Source: JBDGYW01 sp964518955 (GTDB lineage: Bacteria; Gemmatimonadota; Gemmatimonadetes; Gemmatimonadales; GWC2-71-9). From it: a DNA stretch of 64,000 nucleotides. A model generated the notes under the pieces. The model saw only the letters and a list, made by a program, of their open reading frames with translations, was not told the DNA's origin and did not search any database. Positions 25,399 through 34,621 of the stretch are shown here, in pieces. Position numbers and translations under genes: made by a program. Location: positions 1 to 64,000 of the forward strand of contig CAZFHS010000007.1 in NCBI GenBank assembly GCA_964518955.1, written 5' to 3'. Position 1 is the first letter of the stretch; each line of letters opens with the position of its first letter.

Positions 25399-28122
25399 CT
25401 ATCTGCCTTCAGTCTCCCCGGCTTCCTCCTCCGATTTCGGAGCTGACCAAAACTCTGCGTTGCTGGAGTGGTTTGCCGAGACGTTCCCGCCGTATAGCAA
25501 GGCGTTGAAGAGCACTTTGAACGTGCCGAACGGTTGTCCCCTCCACTGCGGCCGGAAGCCCAACAAAATCACATGCCCGTCGCCGTGAACGACGTCCAGC
25601 GCGGCCGCGTATCCGTTGAGGTGCTCTTCGCCGAGCAGATACCCAGATAGCAGCGGAGATCCGTTATCCTGGTATTTCGCTAGTGCAGAGCCCTCAAACC
25701 CGTCGAGAGTAGTGAAGACCGGGCTGTAACCCACGAATACTCGAGCTCGGTCAGGCATACCCGCCATTACGGGGTGAGACGGGTCTGCGATGATTTCGAG
25801 TACCGAACCGCTCACGAAAAACTCATCTCGCGGTATGCCGGCAACCACGTTTTTCACGGGTAGATGCAGCTGCTCGATCGCGAACTCACTGCTGTTGTTG
25901 AGGCACACCAACGTACCGCCGTCGCGTACGAACTGGTCGAGCGCACGCACGCCCATAACTCCGATGCCACCTTCGTATCTCGGCGGCACCGAACCCTTGG
26001 CGTTGCCGTTGAGCAAGCTTTGGGGCCGTTCGGCAGGCAGGAGAATTACGTCGAAACGGTCCCGCAGGTTACCTGAATGGAGATCGCCGTTGGTGATGCG
26101 AGCGTAGTCGAAGTCGTATGAGTCCAGCAGCCACCTCGACCAGCCTTGGTCCATGCTCGGTCGCCATGGGCGGTATAGTGCGATACGGCTCCGCACCGGT
26201 GCGCCACTGCTCGAACCGGTCCACTCGGCTCTGAGGGCAAGGTCCCTGACCATCTGGTTGGCAGACGACCTCGATACGCCGCTGATGACATATCTCCCGC
26301 TGGCGCCAGGGCTCCCACCTTCTCCCGGAGTCCCCGGCTCGAATCGAACGCTGGCGCCCTCGCCACGGGCTTGGTTGATGGCGCGGAATGAGTTGTTCTG
26401 AGCAGGATCGACAGCGAGACTGGAGCCCGAACCGGTCGTTCTGCCGGGCAGCGGAACGATACCCACCGCTGTGGCGTCGGTATCGAACCCCACACCCATC
26501 GGGCTATCGAATGTCGTCCCGATTCCTCGAACGGCTTGCCAGTCGACAGGATCTCCGGTAACCGGCACCATAGCGGCAAGCAGCTCATCTGTGAGTGGCG
26601 ATACCGCCGCGTTCACACGAACTCCCATCTGGTACGAGAGAGTCCAGCCAGCCGCATCGTAAGGCTGATCTGGAGGTCCTTCGGGGAATTCACGCAGGTC
26701 AGGGTACGTCTGTATTCCCAATACCCCTCTTGCCACTTCGGCGAATTCCTGGTTCATGGGAATCACCCACGTTCCAGCGGGATAGCTGACACCGTCAAAG
26801 GAGACTGCTGAGTTGAGCCTATGGACCTCTACGCCGTTGAAAGCAAGGCGTCTCAGGAGCTCAACGGGGGCCACCGGATCGCGTTGCTCCTGCGGAACGA
26901 AGTACGCGTACGGCGGTTCCAGTTCGTACTTGCGAATGATATCTCGACCAGACTGGTAGCGGTTGTAGAGCAAGTCCTCGCGGTATTTGGCTGCGTAATC
27001 CAGCGTGTAGTAAGACGCGGTCACCATATACTCGACGCCGTCCCTCAGTCGCCACCACCCACCTTTCCACGGGCTGGCATAGAGAGCCTGAGGTCGCAGG
27101 TCGCGGGCGCGCGCCGGAAAATCGTTGATCGTGTAGAAGTGTGGCGTCGCGTATCTGTAGAGTGCGGTCTCCGTCCAAAACGCAGCGATGTGTTGCAGCA
27201 TAGGCAGATAATCGATGTATCCGGGATACCATGCATCGAAGGGCTCCATGTGCGTCGCACCTTCTTGGCCATTCTGTTCCAATCCCTGCGCCATCGCCAT
27301 ACCGATCATGTTGACCGTGCGAGACATCAGGGGAGGGGCATTTGACGCAATAGGCTCAGCAAAAGGCGGCAGCCAAATCCGAGTAGGGAACGGAGAACTT
27401 TGGTGGTGGACGAAGATTATCTGTGGCTCCCAATGCCGCCACGTACGTGCCATCACGCGTGACTCCGGCACGTTCAACATGTATGCGTCGCGATTGTTGT
27501 CGTGACCTATGTATTTCTGATACAGCACGGGGGGAGACGAGATCTCGTAGGGAGTGCCGACGTTCGAGTGATACCAGTCAGCAACGATGTTTTGGCCGTC
27601 CGGGTTTGCGGATGGCCAGAGCATCAGGATTACATTATCCAGGATTGCCGCGGTGCGGGGATTGTCAGCCCCGGCGAGCATATCGTACGCCAGCTGCATT
27701 GTATGCTGCGAACCGGCAATCTCACTGGCGTGCAATCCACCGTCGATGTGAACGAGCGCCTTGCCTTCAAGCGCCAATTGGCGGGCCTCGTCATCGGTCA
27801 ATTCTGCTGGGTGGGCCAGGCGCTGGGCGATATCGCGGTAGAGTTCGACGTTCGCGAGGTTTTCTGGGCTCGAGATCAGTGCGAAGTACCAGTCGCGGCT
27901 TTCGGATGTCTGACCGACGTGGACCAGCGTCAGCATGTCGCTGGCGGCATCCAGTGCGCGGAAATACTCCATCGACTGGTCGTACGTCGCTAGGTGGAAG
28001 TCCGCGCCAGGAATGAAGCCAATTACGGATTCGGGCGTCGGTATCGATGTGCGCTGAGCAAAAGTTGGCGTGAGGAAACAAGCTAGAGTAACAATCGCGG
28101 TCAGGATGGTCCTGCGAGTCAT
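25399..28122 (-). CDS. Large exported M14-like metallopeptidase with C-terminal amidotransferase-like domain
   Basis: A secreted zinc peptidase of 907 residues. The signal peptide is RTILTAIVTLACFLTPTFAQ. The zinc motif is in GGLHASEIAG (HxxE), the Asn-Arg pair in GHDNNRDAYM and the third zinc ligand in IFVHHQSSPFPTR. A classical xTELW catalytic Glu motif is not obvious; YYTLDYAAKY occupies that region, so activity may differ. The C-terminal third (for example ALDQFVRDGGTLVCLNNSS and VILLGFRPQWRGQPFGTFK) resembles a class-I glutamine-amidotransferase-like fold, which is common in this peptidase subgroup. The role is probably peptide degradation outside the cytoplasm. Confidence 0.82.
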   Translation of the reverse strand: MTRRTILTAIVTLACFLTPTFAQRTSIPTPESVIGFIPGADFHLATYDQSMEYFRALDAASDMLTLVHVGQTSESRDWYFALISSPENLANVELYRDIAQRLAHPAELTDDEARQLALEGKALVHIDGGLHASEIAGSQHTMQLAYDMLAGADNPRTAAILDNVILMLWPSANPDGQNIVADWYHSNVGTPYEISSPPVLYQKYIGHDNNRDAYMLNVPESRVMARTWRHWEPQIIFVHHQSSPFPTRIWLPPFAEPIASNAPPLMSRTVNMIGMAMAQGLEQNGQEGATHMEPFDAWYPGYIDYLPMLQHIAAFWTETALYRYATPHFYTINDFPARARDLRPQALYASPWKGGWWRLRDGVEYMVTASYYTLDYAAKYREDLLYNRYQSGRDIIRKYELEPPYAYFVPQEQRDPVAPVELLRRLAFNGVEVHRLNSAVSFDGVSYPAGTWVIPMNQEFAEVARGVLGIQTYPDLREFPEGPPDQPYDAAGWTLSYQMGVRVNAAVSPLTDELLAAMVPVTGDPVDWQAVRGIGTTFDSPMGVGFDTDATAVGIVPLPGRTTGSGSSLAVDPAQNNSFRAINQARGEGASVRFEPGTPGEGGSPGASGRYVISGVSRSSANQMVRDLALRAEWTGSSSGAPVRSRIALYRPWRPSMDQGWSRWLLDSYDFDYARITNGDLHSGNLRDRFDVILLPAERPQSLLNGNAKGSVPPRYEGGIGVMGVRALDQFVRDGGTLVCLNNSSEFAIEQLHLPVKNVVAGIPRDEFFVSGSVLEIIADPSHPVMAGMPDRARVFVGYSPVFTTLDGFEGSALAKYQDNGSPLLSGYLLGEEHLNGYAAALDVVHGDGHVILLGFRPQWRGQPFGTFKVLFNALLYGGNVSANHSSNAEFWSAPKSEEEAGETEGR

Positions 28123-28443
28123 CAGGCCTCCAAACGTTATGTGTCTTCATACAAGTCCGAAGTAGTATAAACTGGAGGTGGTTGAATGCGCTGTATTAAT
28201 ACGGCGTCTTCCCGCGGGCGAGTGTCGTTCAGACATTTTCCATCGCCATGCGAACTCAATACGCAGTGACATTTTTCACCATTCTGCCGCGGATGTATGC
28301 GGAATACGCGGAATACGCGGAGAACAACGGTTGATGGTTGCCCCACCCAACCCGAACAAGTATCCGCGTTCATCAGCGTCCGTCCGCGGCTAGTTCCATT
28401 TAGATTGAGTCGGCAAACAAATGCTCATTCCAGGGGAATAGAT
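28123..28443. other. 321-bp divergent intergenic region
   Basis: It separates the M14-like peptidase (minus) from the transglutaminase gene (plus) and must hold both promoters. The only regular structure seen is a tandem GGAATACGC repeat at 28301-28318, preceded by a diverged copy (GGATGTATGC at 28291-28300). AGGGGA at 28432-28437 is the ribosome site of the plus-strand gene. No convincing gene was seen. Confidence 0.6.
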
Positions 28444-29139
28444 GTGAGTGATTCTGAACGGCAGTCCGACATGTCGGAATACCTCAAGCCGACATTTTTC
28501 ATAGAGTGTGATAACCCGAACGTCGTCGAGTACGCAAACAGGGTGGTGGGCGATTCTTCGAACAAAGTCGAAATGTCCAAGGCCCTTTTCTACGCAGTAC
28601 GGGACGACATCCACTACGATCCGTACAAGATCGATCTTCGGCCTGAGGGGATGCGTGCAACGGCAGCGCTCGAGAACGGATACGGATTTTGCATTCCCAA
28701 GGCCGTGTTGCTTGCGGCTGCCGCGCGGGCGAAGGGTATTCCCAGCCGCCTCGGTTTCGCGGACGTCAAGAATCATCTGAATACCGACCGCCTCAGACAG
28801 ATCATGCAAACCGATATATTTGCGTTTCATGGTTACACGGAATTGCACCTGGGCGAAAAGTGGGTGAAGGCCACCCCGGCATTCAATCGCACGCTCTGTG
28901 AGCGTTTCAATGTTGAGCCATTGGAGTTCAATGGTGTCACAGACGCCTTGCTGCAGCAGGCTGATAGATCGGGTCAGCAATACATGGAGTACGTAACCGA
29001 TCACGGTTTGTTCGCCGACTTGCCCTACGATTTCATGGTTGCTACGTGGCAGAAACATTATCCCACTCTGATGGCCGACGGAGGCTACAAGGTGGCGGGT
29101 GATTTCGAATCGGACGCCAAGCCGGAAGCCGTGTCATGA
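28444..29139 (+). CDS. Transglutaminase-like cysteine protein
   Basis: A cytoplasmic 231-residue protein of the transglutaminase-like superfamily. The catalytic Cys lies in GYGFCIPKAVLLAAAARAKG, His in FHGYTELHLGEKW and the Asp position is occupied in the following KATPAFN segment, where Asp is not evident. GTG 28444 is chosen because AGGGGA is six bases upstream; ATG 28471 is an alternative. The stop overlaps the Cdd1 gene by 4 nt. Proteins of this group are peptidase-like or amide-modifying; the reaction is unknown. Confidence 0.75.
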   Translation: MSDSERQSDMSEYLKPTFFIECDNPNVVEYANRVVGDSSNKVEMSKALFYAVRDDIHYDPYKIDLRPEGMRATAALENGYGFCIPKAVLLAAAARAKGIPSRLGFADVKNHLNTDRLRQIMQTDIFAFHGYTELHLGEKWVKATPAFNRTLCERFNVEPLEFNGVTDALLQQADRSGQQYMEYVTDHGLFADLPYDFMVATWQKHYPTLMADGGYKVAGDFESDAKPEAVS

Positions 29140-29411
29140 ATGAAGACAGGGCACACATCACAGGCGATCTCCAGGAGATACCCGGCGTCGGCCCGAGTAT
29201 CGCCAAGGACATGCGGGACCTGGGCTACTCCGAGGTCGTAGACCTGAAAGGTGCCGATCCCGAGGCCATGTACCGCAGTCTGTGCGAACTCCGTGATGAA
29301 CGCATCGACAGATGCGTACTGTACGTGTTCCGCTGTGCCGTGTATTGCGCCGACCACGAGTCTTACGACGCAGATCTGTTGAAGTGGTGGAATTGGAAGG
29401 ACCGGAGTTGA
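29136..29411 (+). CDS. Helix-hairpin-helix protein of the Cdd1 family
   Basis: A 91-residue protein resembling the Pathogenicity-locus Cdd1 family (PF11731). A helix-hairpin-helix lies in LQEIPGVGPSIAKDMRDLGY, suggesting nucleic-acid contact, followed by the family-typical MYRSLC and CVLYVFRCAVYCA Cys positions and a Trp-rich end (LLKWWNWKD). It is translationally coupled to the transglutaminase-like gene (ATGA overlap). Function is unknown for the family. Confidence 0.8.
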   Translation: MNEDRAHITGDLQEIPGVGPSIAKDMRDLGYSEVVDLKGADPEAMYRSLCELRDERIDRCVLYVFRCAVYCADHESYDADLLKWWNWKDRS

Positions 29412-29499
29412 GCACCACGCACCAGCAGTAAACGCTCTTCGGTTTGACGGAGTCTCAGTCTCACGCCAAAGCAATCTTTCCGTCATTGAGGGGATCGGG

Positions 29500-30711
29500 A
29501 TGAAAGCCGTTCAAACACTCGGCGGCTGCGCCGTCGGGTTCACGATAGTCGCATTGGGCCCCGCTTGCTGTATCGATTCGGAAAGGGGCTCCACGCTTGT
29601 TCGCGACAGCGCCGGTGTGACCATCGTGGAGAGCAGTTCCCGAGCCTGGCGGGAGGGGTCCGGCTGGAGCTTCTCGCGCGAGCCCTTTCTTGCGATCGGG
29701 TCGGCTGAAGGATCGCCAGAGTACCAGTTCTTCCGCGTCGAAGGTGCAGCACAGTTGCCAGATGGCAGAATCGTTGTGGCGGACGGCGGCTCAGGCGAGA
29801 TCCGGTTCTTCGACGATGCGGGACGTTTCCTGATGTCGACCGGCGGTGTCGGTGATGCGCCCGGCGAGTACAGGATGATATCCGCACTCGGCACAGGGCC
29901 CGGAGATTCGCTCTGGGTGTTCGACTACGGTAATCGACGGTTTACGGTGCTCTCCAATGATGGTGATGTGATACGGACGGTATCGTTGGGCGGATTTTTA
30001 TCGGCGGCTGGCGCAGTTGGCAGATTGCCCGACGGCTCTTTCGTAGTAAAGGAAGGGTGGGGCCGGGCAACGGGAGGTGTCACGCGCACGGGCCTAACGC
30101 GCGACCCGGTAGCGGTGGCGGTGTTCTCTCCTAACGGAACCGCGACAGATACTCTGGGGATGTTTCCCGGACGAGAAGTGTTCGTCAGTGTCGAGGATGG
30201 GCGGGCCGTGATGAGTGCTCCTCTCTTTGCCCACAACGCTAATGCTGTGATTCGTGGTGACGGTGTTTTCGTGGGGGTCCAAGAGAATCTCGAGGTCGGT
30301 CTATACTCGGGCGACGGCGCTCTGCGGCAAGTTTATAGTGTTCCGAATGCCGATTTGAGCCTCAGTGCAGCAGACATCTCCGTCCGCAGGGAAACGGTGC
30401 TCGCAGGATTGCCGGAGAACAGGCGCTCTCAGGCCGGAGACCAACTGGACGCAATGGATGTTCCTCACACACGTCCGGCATACGGTAGGCTTCTGGTCGG
30501 TGAAGACGGCAGCCTGTGGGCCGCGGAACAGACCCGCTATCCGATGACCCCGAGCGTCTGGACCGTTTTCGGCCCTGATGGTCGTTTACTCGGAGAAGTA
30601 GTGACCCCGGACCGATTCACTCTTTATCAAGTCGGCAATGACTGGGTTCTGGGAGTTGGGCTCGACGATTCTGACGTTGAGCACGTACGACTCTACCGCC
30701 TAGAGAAGTAG
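29500..30711 (+). CDS. Exported 6-bladed beta-propeller protein
   Basis: A 403-residue NHL/TolB-like beta-propeller. Repeating blades are visible: GAAQLPDGRIVVADGGSGEIRF, LGTGPGDSLWVFDYGNRRF, GRLPDGSFVVKEG, and LLVGEDGSLWAAEQ. The N-terminus is hydrophobic and ends in PACC, a weak lipobox, so it may be a lipoprotein or simply secreted. Such propellers are numerous in Gemmatimonadota and usually have unknown ligands. GGGG at -8 supports the ATG at 29500. It is monocistronic. Confidence 0.75.
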   Translation: MKAVQTLGGCAVGFTIVALGPACCIDSERGSTLVRDSAGVTIVESSSRAWREGSGWSFSREPFLAIGSAEGSPEYQFFRVEGAAQLPDGRIVVADGGSGEIRFFDDAGRFLMSTGGVGDAPGEYRMISALGTGPGDSLWVFDYGNRRFTVLSNDGDVIRTVSLGGFLSAAGAVGRLPDGSFVVKEGWGRATGGVTRTGLTRDPVAVAVFSPNGTATDTLGMFPGREVFVSVEDGRAVMSAPLFAHNANAVIRGDGVFVGVQENLEVGLYSGDGALRQVYSVPNADLSLSAADISVRRETVLAGLPENRRSQAGDQLDAMDVPHTRPAYGRLLVGEDGSLWAAEQTRYPMTPSVWTVFGPDGRLLGEVVTPDRFTLYQVGNDWVLGVGLDDSDVEHVRLYRLEK

Positions 30712-30786
30712 CACCCCGCGTTTTTCCGCACCACTCGGCGTCGGATTGGTTGTGAACCGACGTTCCATCCGATCTATGTTCGTTTC

Positions 30787-31176
30787 ATGCAATCCTACGA
30801 AAAGCTCGATGCCTGGAAGGTGTGTCATCAACTCACACTAGGCGTGTACGAAGCAACGAAACCAATGCTCGATTCCGAACCGGATATCGCGCATCAACTT
30901 CGGCTTGCGGCACTGCTTGCCGCGTCGAAGCTTGCTCGCGGCGCCGGAACTGGAAACAAGACGATGTTCCGGGAATGCGCGGGCATGTCGGCGGGCCACC
31001 TGTCGGAAGTGAGCTATCACCTCAACATCGCCCACGTAATGGGGCTGATACCTGATGCAACGCAGCAGAAACTCGATGCGTTGCGGGGGCGTGCTTTGTT
31101 TTACATCTGGAAGCACTTGATCAACCCGCCCACGCCCCCAGAGGTCCAAGCAGCAGCCGGAGATGACGAGGAGTAG
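30787..31176 (+). CDS. Four-helix-bundle S23-type protein
   Basis: A 129-residue helical protein of the 23S rRNA-intervening-sequence/bAvd family. The YEKLDAWKVCHQLTLGVYEA opening and the SEVSYHLNIAHVMGLI helix are typical. Homologues occur either in rRNA intervening sequences or as accessory proteins of diversity-generating retroelements; neither context is present here, so this is a stand-alone copy. It probably binds nucleic acid through a basic surface. Function is unknown. Confidence 0.8.
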   Translation: MQSYEKLDAWKVCHQLTLGVYEATKPMLDSEPDIAHQLRLAALLAASKLARGAGTGNKTMFRECAGMSAGHLSEVSYHLNIAHVMGLIPDATQQKLDALRGRALFYIWKHLINPPTPPEVQAAAGDDEE

Positions 31177-31189
31177 GCGGTCGCGCGTT

Positions 31190-32545
31190 TCATCGCCCAT
31201 GTGCTATCATCGGCCACCACTCGGCAAAATCAAAACTGTCGGGATTTCGATGGCAGCTACGACACGTTTCTTCCGTGGGTATCCTGCCGCCGGCCGCTAG
31301 GAATGCTTGGTGATCGCTCATCGCATTCGACGCCATGTATAGAGAACCCGGCCCGTGACAGCTCTCGCATCCAACGCCCTCACTCTCTGTGAAGCTCGCG
31401 GCAAATAGTGCGTCGGGATCTTGAGCGCCCGTTACATGGCAGAGTAGGCACCGATCGTCAGATCGCGGATCTTCCATGTCTTGAAAGTGCGGACGGAACA
31501 ATGCCAGCTCGAGCGACCATGTGGTCGCGAGCCTCCAGTATGCGGCTCCGTGTCTGCTACTCACCCAAGGGACGTACTGATTCCCGTGCTCCTGAGTGAT
31601 GTGGCAACTCCGACAGGCCTGAGAACCGACATAAGTTGGGTGGTCTCGCCTGGACCCACTAACCGAACGCCTCAGGAAACTCACCTCGATTTCACTCACC
31701 GCGCCGTCCTCGCCTCGTGAGAACGTTACGTTCCACGGCTCGGACCTGCAGTAGAACGAATCCACCCCAGTCGCATAGAGCTCATCCGGGCCGAAATCTT
31801 GGAGCACCAGGCGACCACCTTCAACCCAGACTTTGAAGTGGAAGTTCTCGTCAACGTCGAACAAACCCTGATATTCGTACAATGTCGATTCCGCGATGGG
31901 GATCTCGGTAGGGCGAACAAAATGGAAGTCGGCCGGCACTAGCCCTTCGGCATCCCTCCGTTCCGGGTCTGCGCCAGCAGCTATCAGCAGGTCGACGAGC
32001 ACAGGTTGCCCGGCACGATACGCCACATGCAGCGGTGTCCAACCCTCATTCGTTTGCGCGTGCAGGTCGGCGCCTGCCTCTATCAGCAAGCGAGCCGTTA
32101 CCGGGCACCCACGCCGTGCGGCAACATGCAGAGGAGATCGTCCCCAACGATTCTGGGTGGTCACGTCCCCACCTCCGTCGAGGAGTAGTTGCATCATGTC
32201 GGTTCGATCGTAATGCGCGACCCGATGTACCACTGTGCCTCCATCGCTGCCAATTCGTCCTACTGGGGCGCCTGCGGCCAGAAGCTGTTGGAAGATGTGC
32301 CAATGCTTTCGCACTGCTGCCCAGTCGAGGGCCGTCATGCCTCGAACGTCAACTGCCTGTGCCAGAGCGGGATCTTCCTCGAGGGCCTTGCGGACTGCAT
32401 TCTCGTCTCCGCGCCGCGCGGCGGCCACAAATTCTCGAGCCCTGTCTGTGCCGTCCTGTATCGGGTCGGCGCCCCCGTCGATGAGTGTCCAACTCGACAC
32501 GGTGACCACTACAGCGAGAACCGCAATTCCCAATGTGTTCGTCAT
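31190..32545 (-). CDS. Ankyrin-repeat / tetraheme cytochrome c fusion
   Basis: An exported 451-residue protein of unusual architecture. A signal peptide (LGIAVLAVVVTVSSWTLI) is followed by ankyrin repeats at about 35-205 (MTALDWAAVRKHWHIFQQLL, SPLHVAARRGCPVTARLLIE and TPLHVAYRAGQPVLVDLLIA). A short beta-rich module lies at about 222-292, similar to DUF3471-type sheets. A c-type cytochrome domain has four CxxCH sites at 311-315, 366-370, 393-397 and 428-432, resembling cytochrome c554 half-domains. It should be assembled in the periplasm and transfer electrons while binding another protein through the ankyrin part. It is monocistronic. Confidence 0.85.
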   Translation of the reverse strand: MTNTLGIAVLAVVVTVSSWTLIDGGADPIQDGTDRAREFVAAARRGDENAVRKALEEDPALAQAVDVRGMTALDWAAVRKHWHIFQQLLAAGAPVGRIGSDGGTVVHRVAHYDRTDMMQLLLDGGGDVTTQNRWGRSPLHVAARRGCPVTARLLIEAGADLHAQTNEGWTPLHVAYRAGQPVLVDLLIAAGADPERRDAEGLVPADFHFVRPTEIPIAESTLYEYQGLFDVDENFHFKVWVEGGRLVLQDFGPDELYATGVDSFYCRSEPWNVTFSRGEDGAVSEIEVSFLRRSVSGSRRDHPTYVGSQACRSCHITQEHGNQYVPWVSSRHGAAYWRLATTWSLELALFRPHFQDMEDPRSDDRCLLCHVTGAQDPDALFAASFTESEGVGCESCHGPGSLYMASNAMSDHQAFLAAGGRIPTEETCRSCHRNPDSFDFAEWWPMIAHGR

Positions 32546-32833
32546 CTCTTACCCACGGTTGAGTGCCCTCTAGTTTGTCTAATGGAGTTGGCATCTGTCA
32601 ATAGGAACATGGAGGTTGTACCGAAACGACAACGCGATGATCCATGGGGTTACAGAAAGAGACGTTGTGGCGAGATTACTGTGTACGATTCGCGCGGGTT
32701 TTGAGTAGATAGTTTTCAGTAGTTTTTTATATTGAGTACCCGAATCTAGGAATGACCCGGCGGCCCCTCGGTAGTGTGGAACGCCAGCTACCCCGCCACG
32801 TACCTATTTGGTGACCAACAAGGAGGCTGCTCC

Positions 32834-33562
32834 ATGCGCAGCATACGGTTTTTTCTTTTCATCCCTTTCGCGTTGCTGGCGCTGGGTGCCTGTGCGGGAG
32901 GAGACGCAGACGCGGATGCCGAGCGAGATCTGAATCTCCCGCCTGCCGAGTCGATAGCTACGCTGGGCGACACTGCACTGGGGGAACCCGAAGAGCCGGC
33001 TGAAGAGCCAGCGGCACCACCAGTCCGCCCTCCTCCGCCTCCAGCGCTCGACGAAGGCACCAGCATTATGCTCAGTGCGTCGGACACGGTCGAACTAAGT
33101 GATGACGTTGTTGGTCAGAACATCTTCGCGACCGCTATGGAAGGATTGTACGACTCACGGGGCAGGGAAGTGATTCCCGCTGGTGCCGTGTTCCAGGGCA
33201 TGCTGACGAAGACCGAGGTGACAGACAGTACAGGGACCACCGAGGTAATGCTGCTCACTTTCCAGCAAGTCAGCTTCCTCGGTAACAATTATTCTCTCGA
33301 AGCGCGCACAGACAGCGTCGGTGTGAGAACGGCGGCTGGCAGTGTTGGCTTGGATGAAGCTGCCAAGATCGGCGCAGGCGCAGCCGTGGGCGCAATCGCG
33401 GGCCGTCTCATTGGCGGCAATCGGACCGGGACCCTAGTTGGTACGGCGGTTGGAACTGCTGCAGGAGTTGGCATAGCGATGGCGACTCGGGGCGAAAAGG
33501 TGATGCTGGATGCCGGCTCGTCAATTCGGATCGTACTCACCGCTCCCTTTGTGCGAACCTAG
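32834..33562 (+). CDS. Lipoprotein with glycine-zipper segment
   Basis: A 242-residue lipoprotein. ATG 32834 follows AAGGAGG at a good distance; the leader FFLFIPFALLALGAC ends in a lipobox. Next come an acidic, Pro-rich linker (EEPAEEPAAPPVRPPPPP), a beta-rich middle domain (GREVIPAGAVFQGMLTKTEV) and a glycine-zipper segment (IGAGAAVGAIAGRLIGGNRT onward, about 180-215) that may insert in or associate with the outer membrane. The middle part resembles TrbI/VirB10-like barrels only weakly. Function is unknown. A terminator follows. Confidence 0.72.
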   Translation: MRSIRFFLFIPFALLALGACAGGDADADAERDLNLPPAESIATLGDTALGEPEEPAEEPAAPPVRPPPPPALDEGTSIMLSASDTVELSDDVVGQNIFATAMEGLYDSRGREVIPAGAVFQGMLTKTEVTDSTGTTEVMLLTFQQVSFLGNNYSLEARTDSVGVRTAAGSVGLDEAAKIGAGAAVGAIAGRLIGGNRTGTLVGTAVGTAAGVGIAMATRGEKVMLDAGSSIRIVLTAPFVRT

Positions 33563-33598
33563 TGAAACTGACTCGGTAACCGAGTACGTGCTGGCAAT

Positions 33599-33627
33599 GG
33601 GGGGCTCGAGCCCCCCGTTGTTTCTGT
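33599..33627 (+). terminator. Rho-independent terminator
   Basis: The perfect palindrome GGGGGGCTCGAGCCCCCC at 33599-33616 is followed by GTTGTTTCTGTT. It lies 37 bp after the glycine-zipper lipoprotein stop; a weaker hairpin (ACTCGGTAACCGAGT at 33570-33584) precedes it. Confidence 0.8.
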
Positions 33628-33705
33628 TCGCGGTCAGACTGCCAGAACAGAAGTTGTGGCTGAACGATCGAAGCTGTTGAAAAGAGCAGGAGGATGGTTG
33701 GAACT

Positions 33706-34566
33706 ATGCTGAGGCGAATCTCTGCGGTGTCTGTCATGTGTTTTCTCGTCGGAGGGTGCGGTGGTGCGGTCGAGGGGGGGGGGGCGCTGGAATCCGATCT
33801 GAATCTCGTGTTTATCGCAAACGAGGGCGTACTCGTACACACCGATACCGAGAAGGTGCTGATCGACGCCCTGTTCACGGACCCAAATCCGGCGTACGCT
33901 GCTCCCACGGCAGAGATGCTGGATGGTATGGTGCATGGCAACCCACCCTTCAACGATGTTGCTCTCGCGCTGGTGACACATAACCACCCCGATCATTTCG
34001 ATCCCTCGGTCGCAGGTCGATTTCTTCGGAACAACCTGGAAGCGGTGCTAGTGGCACCGCTTGATGCGGTCACCGTCATGGAAGAGAGCATCGAACAATG
34101 GACGGATATCAGCCACCGCGTGATTTCGATTTCACTCGATCCCGGCGACAGCATGTTGCGCCACATCGACGGCATCGCCGTAACCGCCTATCGGACACTT
34201 CACAGCGGCCAGCGCGAAGAACCGCAAAACCTCATGTACCTGGTTGAGATGGAAGGCCGGACGTTCTTCCACGAAGGTGATTCCGATGGAAGCCCGGCCA
34301 CTTTCACGCAGCTTGGGTTGGGGGACGCGGACATCGATCTTGCCCTGGTTCACTTCTGGTTCCCGACCAATCTCGAGGCCGAGCGGATCCTGCAAGGGAT
34401 TCTGAAAGCGGATCATGTCGGGTTGTTTCACCTGCCGAAACGGCTCATGGAAGATGCGCCGGAAACGATCGCTCAGGTTTCCGGGAACTATGCCGATATG
34501 TTCTTGCTGATGCATCCGGGGGAGACGAGAACGTTCCCGCAGAATGCCAGCGGTCGGGAAAACTGA
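33706..34566 (+). CDS. MBL-fold metallo-hydrolase lipoprotein with poly-G tract
   Basis: A periplasmic metallo-beta-lactamase-fold enzyme of 286 residues anchored as a lipoprotein (leader ISAVSVMCFLVGGC). The metal motif is THNHPDHFD (HxHxDH), with further His/Asp in FHEGDSDG and LVHFWFP. Its group resembles UlaG-like hydrolases; substrate is unknown. ATG 33706 is preferred because the ATG at 33694 directly abuts the AGGAGG ribosome site. An 11-G run at 33774-33784 encodes Gly residues just after the lipid-anchor site; slippage there would frameshift nearly the whole protein. Confidence 0.78.
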   Translation: MLRRISAVSVMCFLVGGCGGAVEGGGALESDLNLVFIANEGVLVHTDTEKVLIDALFTDPNPAYAAPTAEMLDGMVHGNPPFNDVALALVTHNHPDHFDPSVAGRFLRNNLEAVLVAPLDAVTVMEESIEQWTDISHRVISISLDPGDSMLRHIDGIAVTAYRTLHSGQREEPQNLMYLVEMEGRTFFHEGDSDGSPATFTQLGLGDADIDLALVHFWFPTNLEAERILQGILKADHVGLFHLPKRLMEDAPETIAQVSGNYADMFLLMHPGETRTFPQNASGREN

Positions 34567-34621
34567 ATATCCAATATCCAGGTGTTCATGGCTTGAAGAT
34601 TGGTGACCTTGGCTTCGGTAT

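Noticed and set aside
26821..27345. Plus-strand frame inside the large M14-like peptidase
   Set aside because: Antisense to the catalytic domain, no ribosome site or family resemblance.
30787..31176. Diversity-generating retroelement suggested by the S23/bAvd-like protein
   Set aside because: No reverse transcriptase, template repeat or variable repeat was seen nearby.
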